From Lachnospiraceae bacterium (GTDB lineage: Bacteria > Bacillota > Clostridia > Lachnospirales > Lachnospiraceae): DNA of 41,559 bases. The translations under genes were made by a program, and so were the position numbers. Shown one piece after another: positions 24,620 to 34,244 of the stretch (its first letter is position 1; every line of letters begins with the position of its first letter). The stretch is from assembly GCA_022510705.1 (NCBI GenBank), contig JAFLSX010000018.1, positions 1 through 41,559 on the forward strand, in the 5' to 3' direction. The notes beneath the pieces were generated by a model. It saw only the letters and a list, made by a program, of their open reading frames with translations. It did not search any database and was not told the origin of the DNA.

Positions 24620-24964
24620 TTATAAACCATAGTTCCTCTTCATTTGCTCATACAGCATCTGTGCAAGGCCCAGTCCTTCCTGCTCCGTAGAGGCACTGGC
24701 TATCTCCTGCACCATATTGTCCTTGTAGTAGCTCATCAGATTAGATGTATAGCTGGAACTGGTTTCAGATTCCGGAATGGTTTTCATCATTTCCTTAAAC
24801 ATCTGCTCCACAAAATAAGCTTCAAACTGCTTACAGGCATCCATCAATTCCTCATCAGTTGCCTGGGAATAATCCGCTTTTAGTTGTCCATTCAGTTTAT
24901 CTGCAGACTGGGTCTGCGTCTTATAAGCATCCAAATAGGAATTCGTGAGATTACCGATATCCAT
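24620..24964 (-). CDS. flgJ: Rod-binding protein, FlgJ N-terminal domain type
   Basis: A 114-residue protein consisting only of the rod-binding (Rod-binding/FlgJ-N) domain: ACKQFEAYFVEQMFKEMMKTIPESE and YKDNMVQEIASASTEQEGLGLAQMLYEQMKRNYGL. The muramidase domain of Gram-negative FlgJ is absent, as usual for Firmicutes. It helps assemble the flagellar rod through the wall, in line with the flgF and flgG genes directly upstream. The start follows AAAGGCAGGG. Confidence 0.9.
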   Translation of the reverse strand: MDIGNLTNSYLDAYKTQTQSADKLNGQLKADYSQATDEELMDACKQFEAYFVEQMFKEMMKTIPESETSSSYTSNLMSYYKDNMVQEIASASTEQEGLGLAQMLYEQMKRNYGL

Positions 24965-25028
24965 GTTGATTCCCTGCCTTTCGCAATATGGTTACTTCCT
25001 CATGTCCGTTCACTTTCAAATCCTGTCA

Positions 25029-25847
25029 CTAACGGCGCAGGTTGTTTGCCTGCTGGAGCATTTCATCGGAAGCGGTAATAGCTTTGGAGTTCATTTCGTA
25101 TGCTCTCTGCGCTACGATCATATTAACCATTTCATCCACTACCTGCACATTGGAGCCTTCCAAATATCCCTGTACTACCGTACTCCTTTCCACCGTCGCG
25201 CTGGTCGCTTCATTGATGGGAGCGCCGCTTGCCGCAGTCTGCGAATATAAGGTACTATCCTCATGCTCTAAGCCGCCCGGATTACTAAACTGGTACAGGC
25301 CGATGGTGATGCCGAGGGATTGAGGATTGTTCTGCTCGTCAGGGTAGCAGACCGTACCGTCACCTACCACCACCACTTGGTTAACGTCATAGGTATCATT
25401 CAATATGATAGGATTACCAGTGGAATCCATTACGGGATATCCGTTAGAATCCGCCAACATGTATCCACCCCCGGGAGCAAGGGTCCACTGGAAATTACCG
25501 TTACGGGTATAATAGGTATTGCCATCGTCTGCACGAACGGCAAAGAATCCCTTTCCGCTTATGGCAAAGGCCGTGGGGCTCTCGTTAGACAGCATGGGAC
25601 CGTTTTTAAAAATCGTGGTAAGGGAAGCATTGCGCACACCCAGCCCCACCTGTGCACTGGAAGGCTTATACGCTCCGTTGGCGGAAGTGGTTCTGGTCTG
25701 CAAGGTTTGATATAGCAGGGACTTAAATTCCATCTGCTGTGTCTTGTATCCCGTTGTATTTACATTGGAAAGATTGTTGGCAATGGTATCTACATTGTTC
25801 TGCTGTGCGATCATACCCGTTGCCGCTGTCCATAAGCTACGAACCAT
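25029..25847 (-). CDS. flgG: Flagellar distal rod protein FlgG (FlhP-like)
   Basis: The protein has 272 residues. The N-terminus (SLWTAATGMIAQQNNVDTIANNLSNVNTTGYKT) is the conserved rod/hook motif and the C-terminus (VNMIVAQRAYEMNSKAITASDEMLQQANNLRR) the matching helix; both form the coiled-coil core of rod proteins. GKGFFAVRADDGNTYYTRNGNFQ lies in the middle domain. It lies ten bases after flgF with AGGAGG. In B. subtilis the equivalent order is mbl-flhO-flhP, which this region reproduces; the gene could be named flhP. Confidence 0.95.
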   Translation of the reverse strand: MVRSLWTAATGMIAQQNNVDTIANNLSNVNTTGYKTQQMEFKSLLYQTLQTRTTSANGAYKPSSAQVGLGVRNASLTTIFKNGPMLSNESPTAFAISGKGFFAVRADDGNTYYTRNGNFQWTLAPGGGYMLADSNGYPVMDSTGNPIILNDTYDVNQVVVVGDGTVCYPDEQNNPQSLGITIGLYQFSNPGGLEHEDSTLYSQTAASGAPINEATSATVERSTVVQGYLEGSNVQVVDEMVNMIVAQRAYEMNSKAITASDEMLQQANNLRR

Positions 25848-25857
25848 ATCCTACCTC

Positions 25858-26634
25858 CTATACTTTACCAAGATCATTGACCGCTCTCTGAAGCGTATCG
25901 TCAATTGTCTGTATAACCTTCTGATTACTTTCATACTGTCTGGTAATGGCTATCATGTTTACCATTTCCGACACTACCTGTATATTGGACATTTCCAGAT
26001 ACCCTGAATATATCCGGGCACTTCCCTCCATCAACTGCGCTCCCTCTATGGGTTCAAAATAGGTTTCTCCATAGCGATGCAGATAATCATAATCCTCAAA
26101 ATCCGCTACCTGAATCCTTGCGATCACCCGATCGCCCTGGCTGATCGTACCGTCGGTCTGAATGGAAACATCGTGCAGGGGATCCATTTGGATTCGCTGG
26201 TTGTTCACATCCAGCACATAGTCCCCCTCGTTAGTTACCAGAAAACCGTCGATATTTAAGGTAAAGTCTCCGGAACGCGTATATTTTGTAGAGGTTTCAC
26301 CCGCTTTATTAGTAAATTCTATTGCAAAGAACCCGTCACCGGCAAGTGCCAGATCAAAAGTATTGTCGGTAATACGGAAGGAACCCTGTGAATAGTCGAC
26401 ATAATTTTCACCAATTTTTACACCGGGATTATTGATGCCAATAGGCTGGCGAACATTCAGTCCCACCGAAGAATCCTTCAGTTTCACAGCCAAAACATCA
26501 GAAAAAGCCTGACTGGTGGAGCCTTCCTTTTTAAAACCAACTGTGGTGGCATTGGCCAGATTGTTGGTCATGACATCCATTCTGTGCTGTTCGTTCAACA
26601 TACCCGTATAAGCGGTATACAGTCCCTTAACCAT
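25858..26634 (-). CDS. flgF: Flagellar proximal rod protein FlgF (FlhO-like)
   Basis: A 258-residue protein of the same family as FlgG: MVKGLYTAYTGMLNEQHRMDVMTNNLANATTVGFKK at the N-terminus, DGFFAIEFTNKAGETSTKYTRSGDFTLNIDGFLVT in the middle, and SEMVNMIAITRQYESNQKVIQTIDDTLQRAVNDLGKV at the C-terminus. Its position between mbl and flgG identifies it as the FlhO/FlgF member. The start follows GGGAAGG. Sequence alone does not cleanly separate FlgF from FlgG paralogues. Confidence 0.9.
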   Translation of the reverse strand: MVKGLYTAYTGMLNEQHRMDVMTNNLANATTVGFKKEGSTSQAFSDVLAVKLKDSSVGLNVRQPIGINNPGVKIGENYVDYSQGSFRITDNTFDLALAGDGFFAIEFTNKAGETSTKYTRSGDFTLNIDGFLVTNEGDYVLDVNNQRIQMDPLHDVSIQTDGTISQGDRVIARIQVADFEDYDYLHRYGETYFEPIEGAQLMEGSARIYSGYLEMSNIQVVSEMVNMIAITRQYESNQKVIQTIDDTLQRAVNDLGKV

Positions 26635-26672
26635 AAATATCCTTCCCGGGCATTTTGCTTTTGCGCCCTTAT

Positions 26673-27665
26673 TTATTCTTCTCTGTAGCCTGCTAAAAAC
26701 TCAACATATTTACCGGTACCTACCGCTACTGCAGTCATGGGATCCTCGGCTGTCATGGTATTGATGCCTGTCTTGGCCGAGATCAAATCTTCCAGTCCGC
26801 GCAGAAGACTGCCGCCACCGGTGAGTACAATTCCTCTATCGGCAATATCCGCTGCCAACTCGGGCGGTGTTTTTTCCAACACGCTGTGTATGGTCTCCAC
26901 AATCTGTGCCGTGGTTTCCCGCAGAGCTTCTTCTGTTTCTTCGGAAGAAACGCTGACCGTTCTCGGAAGACCTGTCACCAGATTCCTTCCTCTGACATCC
27001 ATATAGTCTACTTCCGGCCTTTTATAAGCCGTACCGATTTTTATTTTTAAATCCTCTGCCGTTCTTTCACCGATCAGCAGATTATGTTTCTTACGCATAT
27101 AACGCACAATGGCTTCATCAAAATCGTCACCGGCAATCTTAATGGATGCACTGACCACAGTGCCTCCTAAGGAGATAACCGCAATATCTGAAGTACCGCC
27201 GCCAATATCCACGATCATATTGCCGCAAGGCTTGGAAATGTCAATCCCCGCACCGATAGCTGCCGCAATAGGCTCTTCGATAATGGAGACCTCTCTGGCT
27301 CCGGCCTGATAGGTTGCGTCCTCTACCGCTTTTTTCTCTACTTCCGTCACACCGCTGGGTACGCATACCGCAATACGGGGCTTTCTAAAAGTCTTCCTAC
27401 CTAATGCCTTCTGGATGAAATATTTCATCATCTTTTCCGTAACGGTATAGTCGGATATAACCCCCTGGCGCAGAGGCCTTACGGCTACAATATTACCCGG
27501 CGTTCTTCCTAACATCAGTCTGGCATCTTCACCTATTGCCTTGATCTTGTTGGTGTCTCTATCGAAAGCTACAACCGAGGGCTCTTTTAAAACAACACCC
27601 TTCCCTCTGATGTAAACCAATATACTCGCTGTGCCTAAATCAATTCCTATATCTGTATACTGCAT
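26673..27665 (-). CDS. mbl: MreB-family rod-shape protein (Mbl)
   Basis: A 330-residue bacterial actin. DIGIDLGTASILVYIRGKG is the phosphate-1 loop, SIIEEPIAAAIGAGID the connect-1 region, DIGGGTSDIAV the phosphate-2 loop and GIVLTGGGSLLRGLED the adenosine loop. It forms filaments below the membrane that guide elongasome wall synthesis. Placement in front of flgF-flgG and without mreC/mreD neighbours fits Mbl better than MreB. The 38-bp gap to flgF suggests co-transcription. Its promoter holds an inverted repeat around the -10. Confidence 0.92.
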   Translation of the reverse strand: MQYTDIGIDLGTASILVYIRGKGVVLKEPSVVAFDRDTNKIKAIGEDARLMLGRTPGNIVAVRPLRQGVISDYTVTEKMMKYFIQKALGRKTFRKPRIAVCVPSGVTEVEKKAVEDATYQAGAREVSIIEEPIAAAIGAGIDISKPCGNMIVDIGGGTSDIAVISLGGTVVSASIKIAGDDFDEAIVRYMRKKHNLLIGERTAEDLKIKIGTAYKRPEVDYMDVRGRNLVTGLPRTVSVSSEETEEALRETTAQIVETIHSVLEKTPPELAADIADRGIVLTGGGSLLRGLEDLISAKTGINTMTAEDPMTAVAVGTGKYVEFLAGYREE

Positions 27666-27682
27666 AAAACTTACCCCTTTCT

Positions 27683-27718
27683 ATGGCATCATGCTTATTA
27701 TAACCTAATTCATGCCAT
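27683..27718 (-). promoter_or_regulatory. mbl promoter with inverted repeat around the -10
   Basis: A perfect TATAAT lies at 27697-27702 (minus strand). ATGGCAT at 27683-27689 and ATGCCAT at 27712-27718 are exact reverse complements flanking it. No good -35 is present. The symmetrical arms could be an operator; the binder is unknown. Confidence 0.5.
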
Positions 27719-27751
27719 TTTCATAGAGGTTTTTAAAATTTTAAAAAATAA

Positions 27752-27793
27752 GACGCAGAAAAGAGAACGAGTCCTTCGTTCCTAGTCTGCGTC
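27752..27793 (-). terminator. Intrinsic terminator of the uvrB-uvrA operon
   Basis: GACGCAGA pairs with TCTGCGTC, and an inner GAACGA with TCGTTC. On the minus strand the stem is followed by TTATTTTTT and more T-rich sequence. It separates uvrA from the mbl promoter. Confidence 0.88.
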
Positions 27794-27846
27794 CATGCTT
27801 CCAAATTATAATTCGGCGCATCTGTGGAAAAACTTTAGAGGCAATT

Positions 27847-30696
27847 TTATTTTTCAAGCATTTTCTTAATATACATACCCGTATAGGAATCGGGATTGTC
27901 AGCCACCTCTTCCGGCGTTCCCTGTGTGACCACCGTACCGCCGCCGTCACCGCCTTCCGGCCCCATATCAATAATATAGTCCCCCGTCTTGATCACATCC
28001 AGGTTGTGTTCAATTACCACTACGGTATTTCCGCCCTCCGTCAGCTTTTGCAAAATCTCCACCAATTTATGAACATCTGCAAAATGCAGGCCTGTAGTCG
28101 GTTCATCCAAAATATAAATGGTTTTTCCCGTACTGCGTCGGCTTAACTCCGTAGCCAGCTTAATACGCTGCGCCTCGCCTCCGGAAAGTTCGGTAGAAGG
28201 CTGCCCCAATTTGATATATGACAACCCCACATCATTTAAAGTTTCTATTTTGCGGCGAATGGAGGGCAGATGCTCAAAGAACGGCACCGCTTCCTCCACT
28301 GTCATATTGAGCACATCATAAATACTTTTGCCTTTGTACTTTACATCCAGGGTTTCACGGTTATACCGTTTGCCTCCGCAGACCTCGCAGGGTACATAGA
28401 CATCCGGCAGAAAGTGCATCTCTATCTTGATGATACCGTCACCGCTGCAGGCTTCACAGCGACCGCCCTTTACATTGAAGCTGAAACGTCCCTTCTTATA
28501 GCCCTTAGCCTTAGCATCCGGAGTGGAAGCAAACAAATCTCTGATCTGGTCAAATACACCTGTATATGTGGCAGGATTGGAACGGGGTGTCCGTCCTATG
28601 GGGGACTGGTCGATATTGATGACCTTGTCCAACTGTTTTACCCCTTCTATCCCTTTGTGCTTTCCGGGGATGGTTCTGGCTCTGTTTAACTGCTTTGCAA
28701 GATGTTTATACAGAATCTCATTCACCAGCGAGCTCTTGCCGGATCCCGACACTCCTGTCACAACCGTCATCACGCCCAAAGGAAAACGCACATCTATATT
28801 TTTCAGATTGTTTTCCTTTGCACCCTGTACTGTCAGCCAGCCGGTAGGTTTCCTTCTTACGGACGGTACGGGAATTTGTTTCACGCCACTCAAATACTGC
28901 CCTGTGACAGACTCTGGCTCTGCCATGATCTCTTCTGCGGTACCACAGGCCACCACCTCTCCGCCGTGGGAGCCGGCCCCCGGTCCGATATCCACAATAT
29001 AGTCGGCGGCCCGCATGGTGTCCTCGTCATGCTCTACTACGATCAGGGTATTTCCCAGTTTCTTTAAATTATTCAATGCCCCCAGCAATTTATCGTTGTC
29101 CCGCTGGTGCAGGCCTATACTGGGTTCATCCAAAATATAGCACACACCTACCAGCCCGGAACCTATCTGCGTAGCCAGACGAATACGCTGGGCTTCACCT
29201 CCGGAAAGGGTACCGGTAGCCCGAGAAAGGGAAAGATAATTCAAACCCACATTTACCAAAAATCCCACTCTGGCTTTGATCTCTTTTAATATCTGTCCGC
29301 CTATCAGTTCCTGCTGGGACGTCAACTGCATGGTATCCAAAAATTCCTGCAGCTTGTCCACGGATATGGCGGTGATTTCATGAATATTCTTATCGCATAC
29401 GGTCACAGCAAGAGACTCCTGCTTCAAGCGCATACCGCCGCAGAGCTTACAGGGCGTAATACGCATAAAGGTTTCATACTCCTGCTTCATAATGTCGGAG
29501 GCAGTTTCCCGATATCTGCGTTCTACATTCTTGATCAGACCCTCAAAGGCAATGGGATAGACTCCTTTGCCCCGTTGACCCTCGTAATATACATCCACAC
29601 TTCTGCCGTCCGTGCCATAGATCAGTATCTGCTTTACCTTGTCGGAATAATCCTGAAAAGGCGTATCCAAATTAAATTTATACTCTTTACAAAGGGCCTG
29701 CAGGATCGCATTGGTAAAGCTGCTCTTATCCATACAGGACTGCCATCCCGTCACTGCAATGGCTCCTTCGTTGATACTGAGGGACTGGTCGGGAATCATC
29801 AGCTCCGCATCAAATTCCATTTTATAACCCAGACCAAAACAATCCGGACAGGCACCGAAGGGGTTGTTAAAGGAAAAACTGCGGGGTTCGATCTCGCTGA
29901 TGCTGATACCGCAGTCAGGACAGGAAAAGCTCTGACTGAAATTCATGGGCGTACCGTCTATTACGTCTACTTCCAACAATCCTTCCGAAAGATCCAATAC
30001 ATTTTCTATGGAATCTGCAAGGCGGCGTTCAATACCCTCTTTCACCACCAAACGGTCCACAACAATTTCAATATTATGTTTGATATTCTTATCCAGCTTA
30101 ATTTCCTCGGACAGCTCATACAGATTGCCGTCTATCCGGGCACGCACATATCCGCTTCTCTTGGCGCGATCAAAAACCTTGGCATGCTCACCCTTACGCC
30201 CCCGTACTACCGGTGCCAGCAGCTGGATCTTAGTTCCCTCCTCCAGTGCCATGATCTGGTCCACCATCTGATCCACAGTCTGTTTTGCGATCACCCGTCC
30301 GCATTTCGGACAGTGGGGAATCCCGATTCGGGCATAGAGCAAACGAAAATAATCATAAATCTCCGTTACCGTTCCCACCGTAGAACGGGGATTCCGGTTG
30401 GTGGATTTCTGGTCGATGGAGATCGCGGGTGATAAGCCTTCTATCTTCTCCACATTAGGTTTCTCCATCTGTCCCAAAAACATCCTTGCATAGGAAGAGA
30501 GGGACTCCATGTAACGTCTCTGCCCCTCCGCATATATGGTATCAAAAGCTAAAGAGGACTTGCCGGAACCTGACAACCCTGTCAGAACTACAAGTTCGTT
30601 TCTCGGAATATCCACGTCAATGTTTTTTAAATTATGTTCCTTGGCGCCCCTTACCTTAATCCACTCTCTGGGACGCATTTTCTGTATTTCTTCCAT
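27847..30696 (-). CDS. uvrA: UvrABC system subunit A
   Basis: A 949-residue nucleotide-excision repair ATPase, normal length. Two ABC ATPase units: Walker [10 protein letters not shown] near the N-terminus and GVSGSGKSS in the second half; signatures LSGGEAQR twice. Zinc modules CPKCGR, CPDCGIS..CPDCFG and [16 protein letters not shown] are intact. It finds lesions as a dimer and loads UvrB. It is 47 bp downstream of uvrB; an AT-rich 9-bp hairpin (30722-30744) lies in the gap. The start at MEEIQK has only a distant AAAGG; a Met seven codons in is possible. Confidence 0.98.
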   Translation of the reverse strand: MEEIQKMRPREWIKVRGAKEHNLKNIDVDIPRNELVVLTGLSGSGKSSLAFDTIYAEGQRRYMESLSSYARMFLGQMEKPNVEKIEGLSPAISIDQKSTNRNPRSTVGTVTEIYDYFRLLYARIGIPHCPKCGRVIAKQTVDQMVDQIMALEEGTKIQLLAPVVRGRKGEHAKVFDRAKRSGYVRARIDGNLYELSEEIKLDKNIKHNIEIVVDRLVVKEGIERRLADSIENVLDLSEGLLEVDVIDGTPMNFSQSFSCPDCGISISEIEPRSFSFNNPFGACPDCFGLGYKMEFDAELMIPDQSLSINEGAIAVTGWQSCMDKSSFTNAILQALCKEYKFNLDTPFQDYSDKVKQILIYGTDGRSVDVYYEGQRGKGVYPIAFEGLIKNVERRYRETASDIMKQEYETFMRITPCKLCGGMRLKQESLAVTVCDKNIHEITAISVDKLQEFLDTMQLTSQQELIGGQILKEIKARVGFLVNVGLNYLSLSRATGTLSGGEAQRIRLATQIGSGLVGVCYILDEPSIGLHQRDNDKLLGALNNLKKLGNTLIVVEHDEDTMRAADYIVDIGPGAGSHGGEVVACGTAEEIMAEPESVTGQYLSGVKQIPVPSVRRKPTGWLTVQGAKENNLKNIDVRFPLGVMTVVTGVSGSGKSSLVNEILYKHLAKQLNRARTIPGKHKGIEGVKQLDKVINIDQSPIGRTPRSNPATYTGVFDQIRDLFASTPDAKAKGYKKGRFSFNVKGGRCEACSGDGIIKIEMHFLPDVYVPCEVCGGKRYNRETLDVKYKGKSIYDVLNMTVEEAVPFFEHLPSIRRKIETLNDVGLSYIKLGQPSTELSGGEAQRIKLATELSRRSTGKTIYILDEPTTGLHFADVHKLVEILQKLTEGGNTVVVIEHNLDVIKTGDYIIDMGPEGGDGGGTVVTQGTPEEVADNPDSYTGMYIKKMLEK

Positions 30697-30743
30697 TTTA
30701 TTTTCTAAACCTTTCTATCATATGTGAAAATTTATTTTTCACA

Positions 30744-32732
30744 TTAATCATCCATATCCCGCAGGATTCCTTTCAGCTCAGCCATTTTATCCCGCAATTC
30801 CGCTGCCATCTCAAAATTCAGATCTGCCGCGGCCCTCTGCATTTTTTTCTGTACATCCGCGATCAACTTCTCCAGCTCTTTGCGGTTCATAGATTCCGGA
30901 TCCTTCTCAAAACGGGCTTCTTCCTTGGCGATCACCTTGGAGATGCTGATCAGATCCCGCACCGCTTTCTTAATGGTCTGGGGAGTAATACCGTGCTCGT
31001 CGTTGTACTTTTGCTGCAGTCTCCGCCTGCGGTCAGTCTCCTCTATGGCCGCACGCATGGAATCCGTTACGGTATCCGCATACATAATAACACGCCCTTC
31101 CGCATTTCTGGCCGCACGCCCCACTGTCTGTATCAGGGAAGTTTCAGAACGGAGGAAACCCTCCTTGTCCGCATCCAAAATTGCTACCAGAGAAATCTCA
31201 GGAATATCCAGGCCTTCCCGAAGCAGGTTGATTCCCACCAACACGTCGAATACATCCAAGCGCATATCCCTGATGATCTCCGCTCTTTCCAGCGTATCGA
31301 TATCGGAGTGCAGATATTTCACACGGATGCCAACCTCTTTCATATAATCTGTAAGGTCCTCTGCCATCCGCTTTGTCAAGGTTGTTACCAGCACCTTGTT
31401 ATGCTTTTCGGTTTCCCGATTCACTTCCCCGATCAAATCGTCAATCTGTCCTTCCACCGGACGGACGGAAATCTCCGGATCCAACAAACCGGTAGGACGA
31501 ATGATCTGCTCTGCCCGAAAGAGTTCATGCTCCTGTTCGTAATCGGAGGGCGTAGCAGATACGAACAGCATCTGGTCAATATGTTCCTCAAACTCATGAA
31601 AAGCCAAAGGTCTGTTATCCAATGCCGACGGCAGCCTGAAGCCGTAGTCCACCAGCGTGCTCTTACGGGAACGGTCACCCGCATACATACCGCGAATCTG
31701 CGGAATCGTCATATGGGACTCGTCGATAATGATCAGATAGTCATCCTTAAAATAGTCCATCAGACAATATGGAGGCGCGCCCGGTTCGGTTCCGCTCAAA
31801 TGTCGGGAATAGTTCTCTATGCCGGAGCAAAATCCCGTTTCTCTGAGCATCTCCACATCAAAATTGGTACGCTCCGAGATACGCTGAGCCTCTAAGAGCT
31901 TGTCCTCGCCTTTGAAATAGCGAATGCGCTCTTCCAATTCCTTTTCTATATTATCGCAGGCCAGCTTGATCTTATCCGCCGCCACAACGTAATGGGAAGC
32001 CGGAAATATCGTGATGTGATTTAAGGTTGCATGCACCTGTCCCGTCAAGGGATCCGTTTCACAGATTCTGTCTATTTCATCTCCGAAAAATTCTATGCGG
32101 ATCAAATAGTCGCCGCCCTGTGCAGGATAGACTTCCACCACATCACCACGCACTCTGAAAGAGCCTCTCTGCACCTCCATATCGTTTCGGTCATACTGGA
32201 TATCTATCAGTTCCCGCAGTACTTGATCTCTGTCCTTTAACATGCCGGGCCGGAGGGAAACCTGCATCTCCTGATAGTCCTCCGGGCTGCCCAATCCGTA
32301 AATACAGGATACGCTGGCTACCACAACCACATCCTTGCGCTCGGTGAGCGAAGCTGTGGCCGACAGCCGCAGCCTGTCTATCTCCTCATTAATGGCAGAG
32401 TCTTTGGCAATATAGGTATCCGTGGAAGGCACATAGGCTTCCGGCTGGTAATAATCATAGTAGGACACAAAATATTCTACCGCGTTCTCCGGAAAGAATT
32501 CCTTAAACTCACCGTATAACTGTCCGGCGAGAGTCTTATTATGGGCGATGACCAGCGTGGGCTTATTTAAGGCGGCAATGATATTTGCCATGGTAAAGGT
32601 CTTACCGGAACCGGTAACACCCAGTAAAGTCTGGAATTGGTTGCCTTCTTTGAAACCTTTTACAAGGGCTTCAATGGCCTGGGGCTGGTCGCCGGTAGGC
32701 TGGTATTCGGAATGTAGTACAAAGCGGTCCAT
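30744..32732 (-). CDS. uvrB: UvrABC system subunit B
   Basis: A 662-residue DNA-damage helicase-like protein. Walker A GVTGSGKT (38-45), the lesion-probing beta-hairpin [18 protein letters not shown], Walker B IIIDESH, helicase motifs RRLP-type and [35 protein letters not shown], and the C-terminal UVR helices that bind UvrC. It receives damaged DNA from UvrA and recruits UvrC. The start at [16 protein letters not shown] follows GGAAAGG; the longer alternative lacks a site. A near-LexA box just before the gene suggests SOS control. Confidence 0.98.
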   Translation of the reverse strand: MDRFVLHSEYQPTGDQPQAIEALVKGFKEGNQFQTLLGVTGSGKTFTMANIIAALNKPTLVIAHNKTLAGQLYGEFKEFFPENAVEYFVSYYDYYQPEAYVPSTDTYIAKDSAINEEIDRLRLSATASLTERKDVVVVASVSCIYGLGSPEDYQEMQVSLRPGMLKDRDQVLRELIDIQYDRNDMEVQRGSFRVRGDVVEVYPAQGGDYLIRIEFFGDEIDRICETDPLTGQVHATLNHITIFPASHYVVAADKIKLACDNIEKELEERIRYFKGEDKLLEAQRISERTNFDVEMLRETGFCSGIENYSRHLSGTEPGAPPYCLMDYFKDDYLIIIDESHMTIPQIRGMYAGDRSRKSTLVDYGFRLPSALDNRPLAFHEFEEHIDQMLFVSATPSDYEQEHELFRAEQIIRPTGLLDPEISVRPVEGQIDDLIGEVNRETEKHNKVLVTTLTKRMAEDLTDYMKEVGIRVKYLHSDIDTLERAEIIRDMRLDVFDVLVGINLLREGLDIPEISLVAILDADKEGFLRSETSLIQTVGRAARNAEGRVIMYADTVTDSMRAAIEETDRRRRLQQKYNDEHGITPQTIKKAVRDLISISKVIAKEEARFEKDPESMNRKELEKLIADVQKKMQRAAADLNFEMAAELRDKMAELKGILRDMDD

Positions 32733-32757
32733 AAAAATCCTTTCCGGAAGCAAAATC

Positions 32758-32769
32758 GAAAGTATGTTC
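32758..32769. promoter_or_regulatory. Near-match LexA (Gram-positive SOS) box before uvrB
   Basis: The minus strand reads GAACATACTTTC; the Gram-positive LexA consensus is GAAC-N4-GTTC. One half is perfect and the other has one mismatch. It lies a few bases downstream of the -10, where LexA would block transcription. uvrB is an SOS gene in many Firmicutes. Confidence 0.5.
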
Positions 32770-32772
32770 TAT

Positions 32773-32789
32773 TACAGTATACCACAGAA
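32773..32789 (-). promoter_or_regulatory. Extended -10 promoter of uvrB-uvrA
   Basis: TTCTGTGGTATACTGTA on the minus strand contains TGG-TATACT, an extended -10, with no clear -35. The whole 17-base block is identical to that before the XRE regulator at the left end of the window. Confidence 0.6.
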
Positions 32790-32839
32790 TCAAAAAATGT
32801 ATATAGAAATTTCTGTAAATCTTTAAAATTATAAGAAAC

Positions 32840-32868
32840 ATCGGGCAAAGCCACCGGCCCTGCCCGAT
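32840..32868 (-). terminator. Intrinsic terminator after the S41 protease gene
   Basis: ATCGGGCA pairs with TGCCCGAT around a GC-rich loop that can form more pairs. On the minus strand it is followed by GTTTCTTATAATTTT, a broken T-tract. It separates the ftsEX-led unit from uvrB. Confidence 0.75.
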
Positions 32869-32899
32869 CAGGTTAATCCTAATTATAATATCTTCTTTA

Positions 32900-34219
32900 C
32901 TACTTTATCATGCTTTCCAGAAGCTCCTTGGCGCTTTCCAGCTGATTATCATACCTTTCCTCGCCATAATATCTTTCACTGTCAAATTCGCAGACCACAT
33001 CAGGTTCGATGCCCACACCGTGAATATTGATACCGTTGGGCGTGTAGTAGGAACTGATGGTCAGTTTCACTGCGGAGCCGTCACTCATCTCGATAGGACG
33101 CTGCACAATACCCTTACCAAAAGTGGTAGTTCCCAACAATGTACCGATTCCGTAATCCTTAATAGCTCCTGCTAATATCTCCGAAGCGCTGGCTGAATTG
33201 CCGTTTACCAGCACCACCATGGGGACCTCTAACTGTCTGGTGCCATCGCATTTGTATTCGGTGCGGCGGCCCTCCCTGTCCTCTGTATATACTATCAATC
33301 CCCTTGGAAGAAGCATTCTAGCAATGTTGACTACGGAAATCAAATTTCCACCGGGATTGCTTCTTAGATCCAGGATCAATCCCTTCATTCCTAATTCTCT
33401 GGCAACCGCCAATGCTTCCGCGAACTGGTCTTCCGTAACCGTATCAAACTCCGTAATCTGAATATAAGCAATCCCGTTCTCATACATCTCGGAATTGACC
33501 GTGGGTGACTCCACACGTCTGCGTACAATGTCCTTTTCTATTTCCACTCCGTCACGCACCAGCGTGATATGTACCGTGGTGCCTTCCTCACCTTTTATCA
33601 GGCCGGTCACTTCTTCCAGTGCCATACCGTAGACATCCTGCCCTTCAACCTTGTAAATAATGTCATTTTCCCGAAGGCCCGCTTCCTCCGCAGGCGTACC
33701 TGCGATCACGCCGCTGATCTTCGCATAGGAGGTAGCTGTATCCAGACTTACATAAGCGCCGATACCGTAATAGATGCCCTGCGTATCCTGATAGAGCTGA
33801 GCCAGTTCTTCTGCTGAATAATATTGGGAATAAGGATCTCCCAGTGCTTCTACCATTCCCCTGTAAGCACCTTCCTCCAGAACTGCTCTGTCAATATCTT
33901 CCTGATAGAAGTAGGTATCGATGATATCCTCTATCAGTTCCATTTTCTCTATCGTCCGAGCCGTTATTGCCGTATCATCGGACGATGTATCTTCCTCTCT
34001 GGATGCATTTGCATTTGTATTTGTATGATTGGAAATCTGGTTACGTGCTATGATCGTGTTCTGAACCCGATTGACCAGATACACCCCACTGACTATTAGC
34101 AATGCTACTACCAGACCGGTTATCAGACCGCACCAAAAGTATCTTCCTCCCTTTTCGGGTTTTCTTTCTTGGTTTCCCTGCTGGTTATATTCCACAGCAT
34201 AGATTTCATTCTGTTCCAT
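32900..34219 (-). CDS. S41 family carboxy-terminal processing protease (CtpA/CtpB-like)
   Basis: The protein has 439 residues. A short cytoplasmic N-terminus, one membrane helix (about 29-50), a linker rich in Asn/Thr/Asp, a PDZ domain (about 145-230) and the S41 domain. Catalytic Ser344 (NSASASEIL) and Lys369 (FGKGIVQ) are 25 residues apart, as in CtpB. Such proteases trim or activate extracytoplasmic proteins. The C-terminal peptidoglycan-binding domain of some homologues is absent. In B. subtilis ctpB also follows ftsX. The GAGGAG site is 13 bases from the ATG, and a three-codon reading frame (ATG AAA AGC TGA) lies between, which might damp translation. Confidence 0.94.
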   Translation of the reverse strand: MEQNEIYAVEYNQQGNQERKPEKGGRYFWCGLITGLVVALLIVSGVYLVNRVQNTIIARNQISNHTNTNANASREEDTSSDDTAITARTIEKMELIEDIIDTYFYQEDIDRAVLEEGAYRGMVEALGDPYSQYYSAEELAQLYQDTQGIYYGIGAYVSLDTATSYAKISGVIAGTPAEEAGLRENDIIYKVEGQDVYGMALEEVTGLIKGEEGTTVHITLVRDGVEIEKDIVRRRVESPTVNSEMYENGIAYIQITEFDTVTEDQFAEALAVARELGMKGLILDLRSNPGGNLISVVNIARMLLPRGLIVYTEDREGRRTEYKCDGTRQLEVPMVVLVNGNSASASEILAGAIKDYGIGTLLGTTTFGKGIVQRPIEMSDGSAVKLTISSYYTPNGINIHGVGIEPDVVCEFDSERYYGEERYDNQLESAKELLESMIK

Positions 34220-34244
34220 GTCAGCTTTTCATCTCCTCTATATC

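Noticed and set aside
29380-30432. Open frame of 350 codons on the plus strand
   Set aside because: Lies wholly antisense to uvrA, whose protein is unmistakable; no ribosome binding site or family match.
30722-30744. Hairpin between uvrB and uvrA as a terminator
   Set aside because: The 9-bp stem is all but AT-only and is not followed by T residues; uvrA would be cut off from its promoter.
30993-31895. Open frame of 300 codons on the plus strand
   Set aside because: Antisense to uvrB; low-complexity His/Arg/Ile-rich product typical of a shadow frame.
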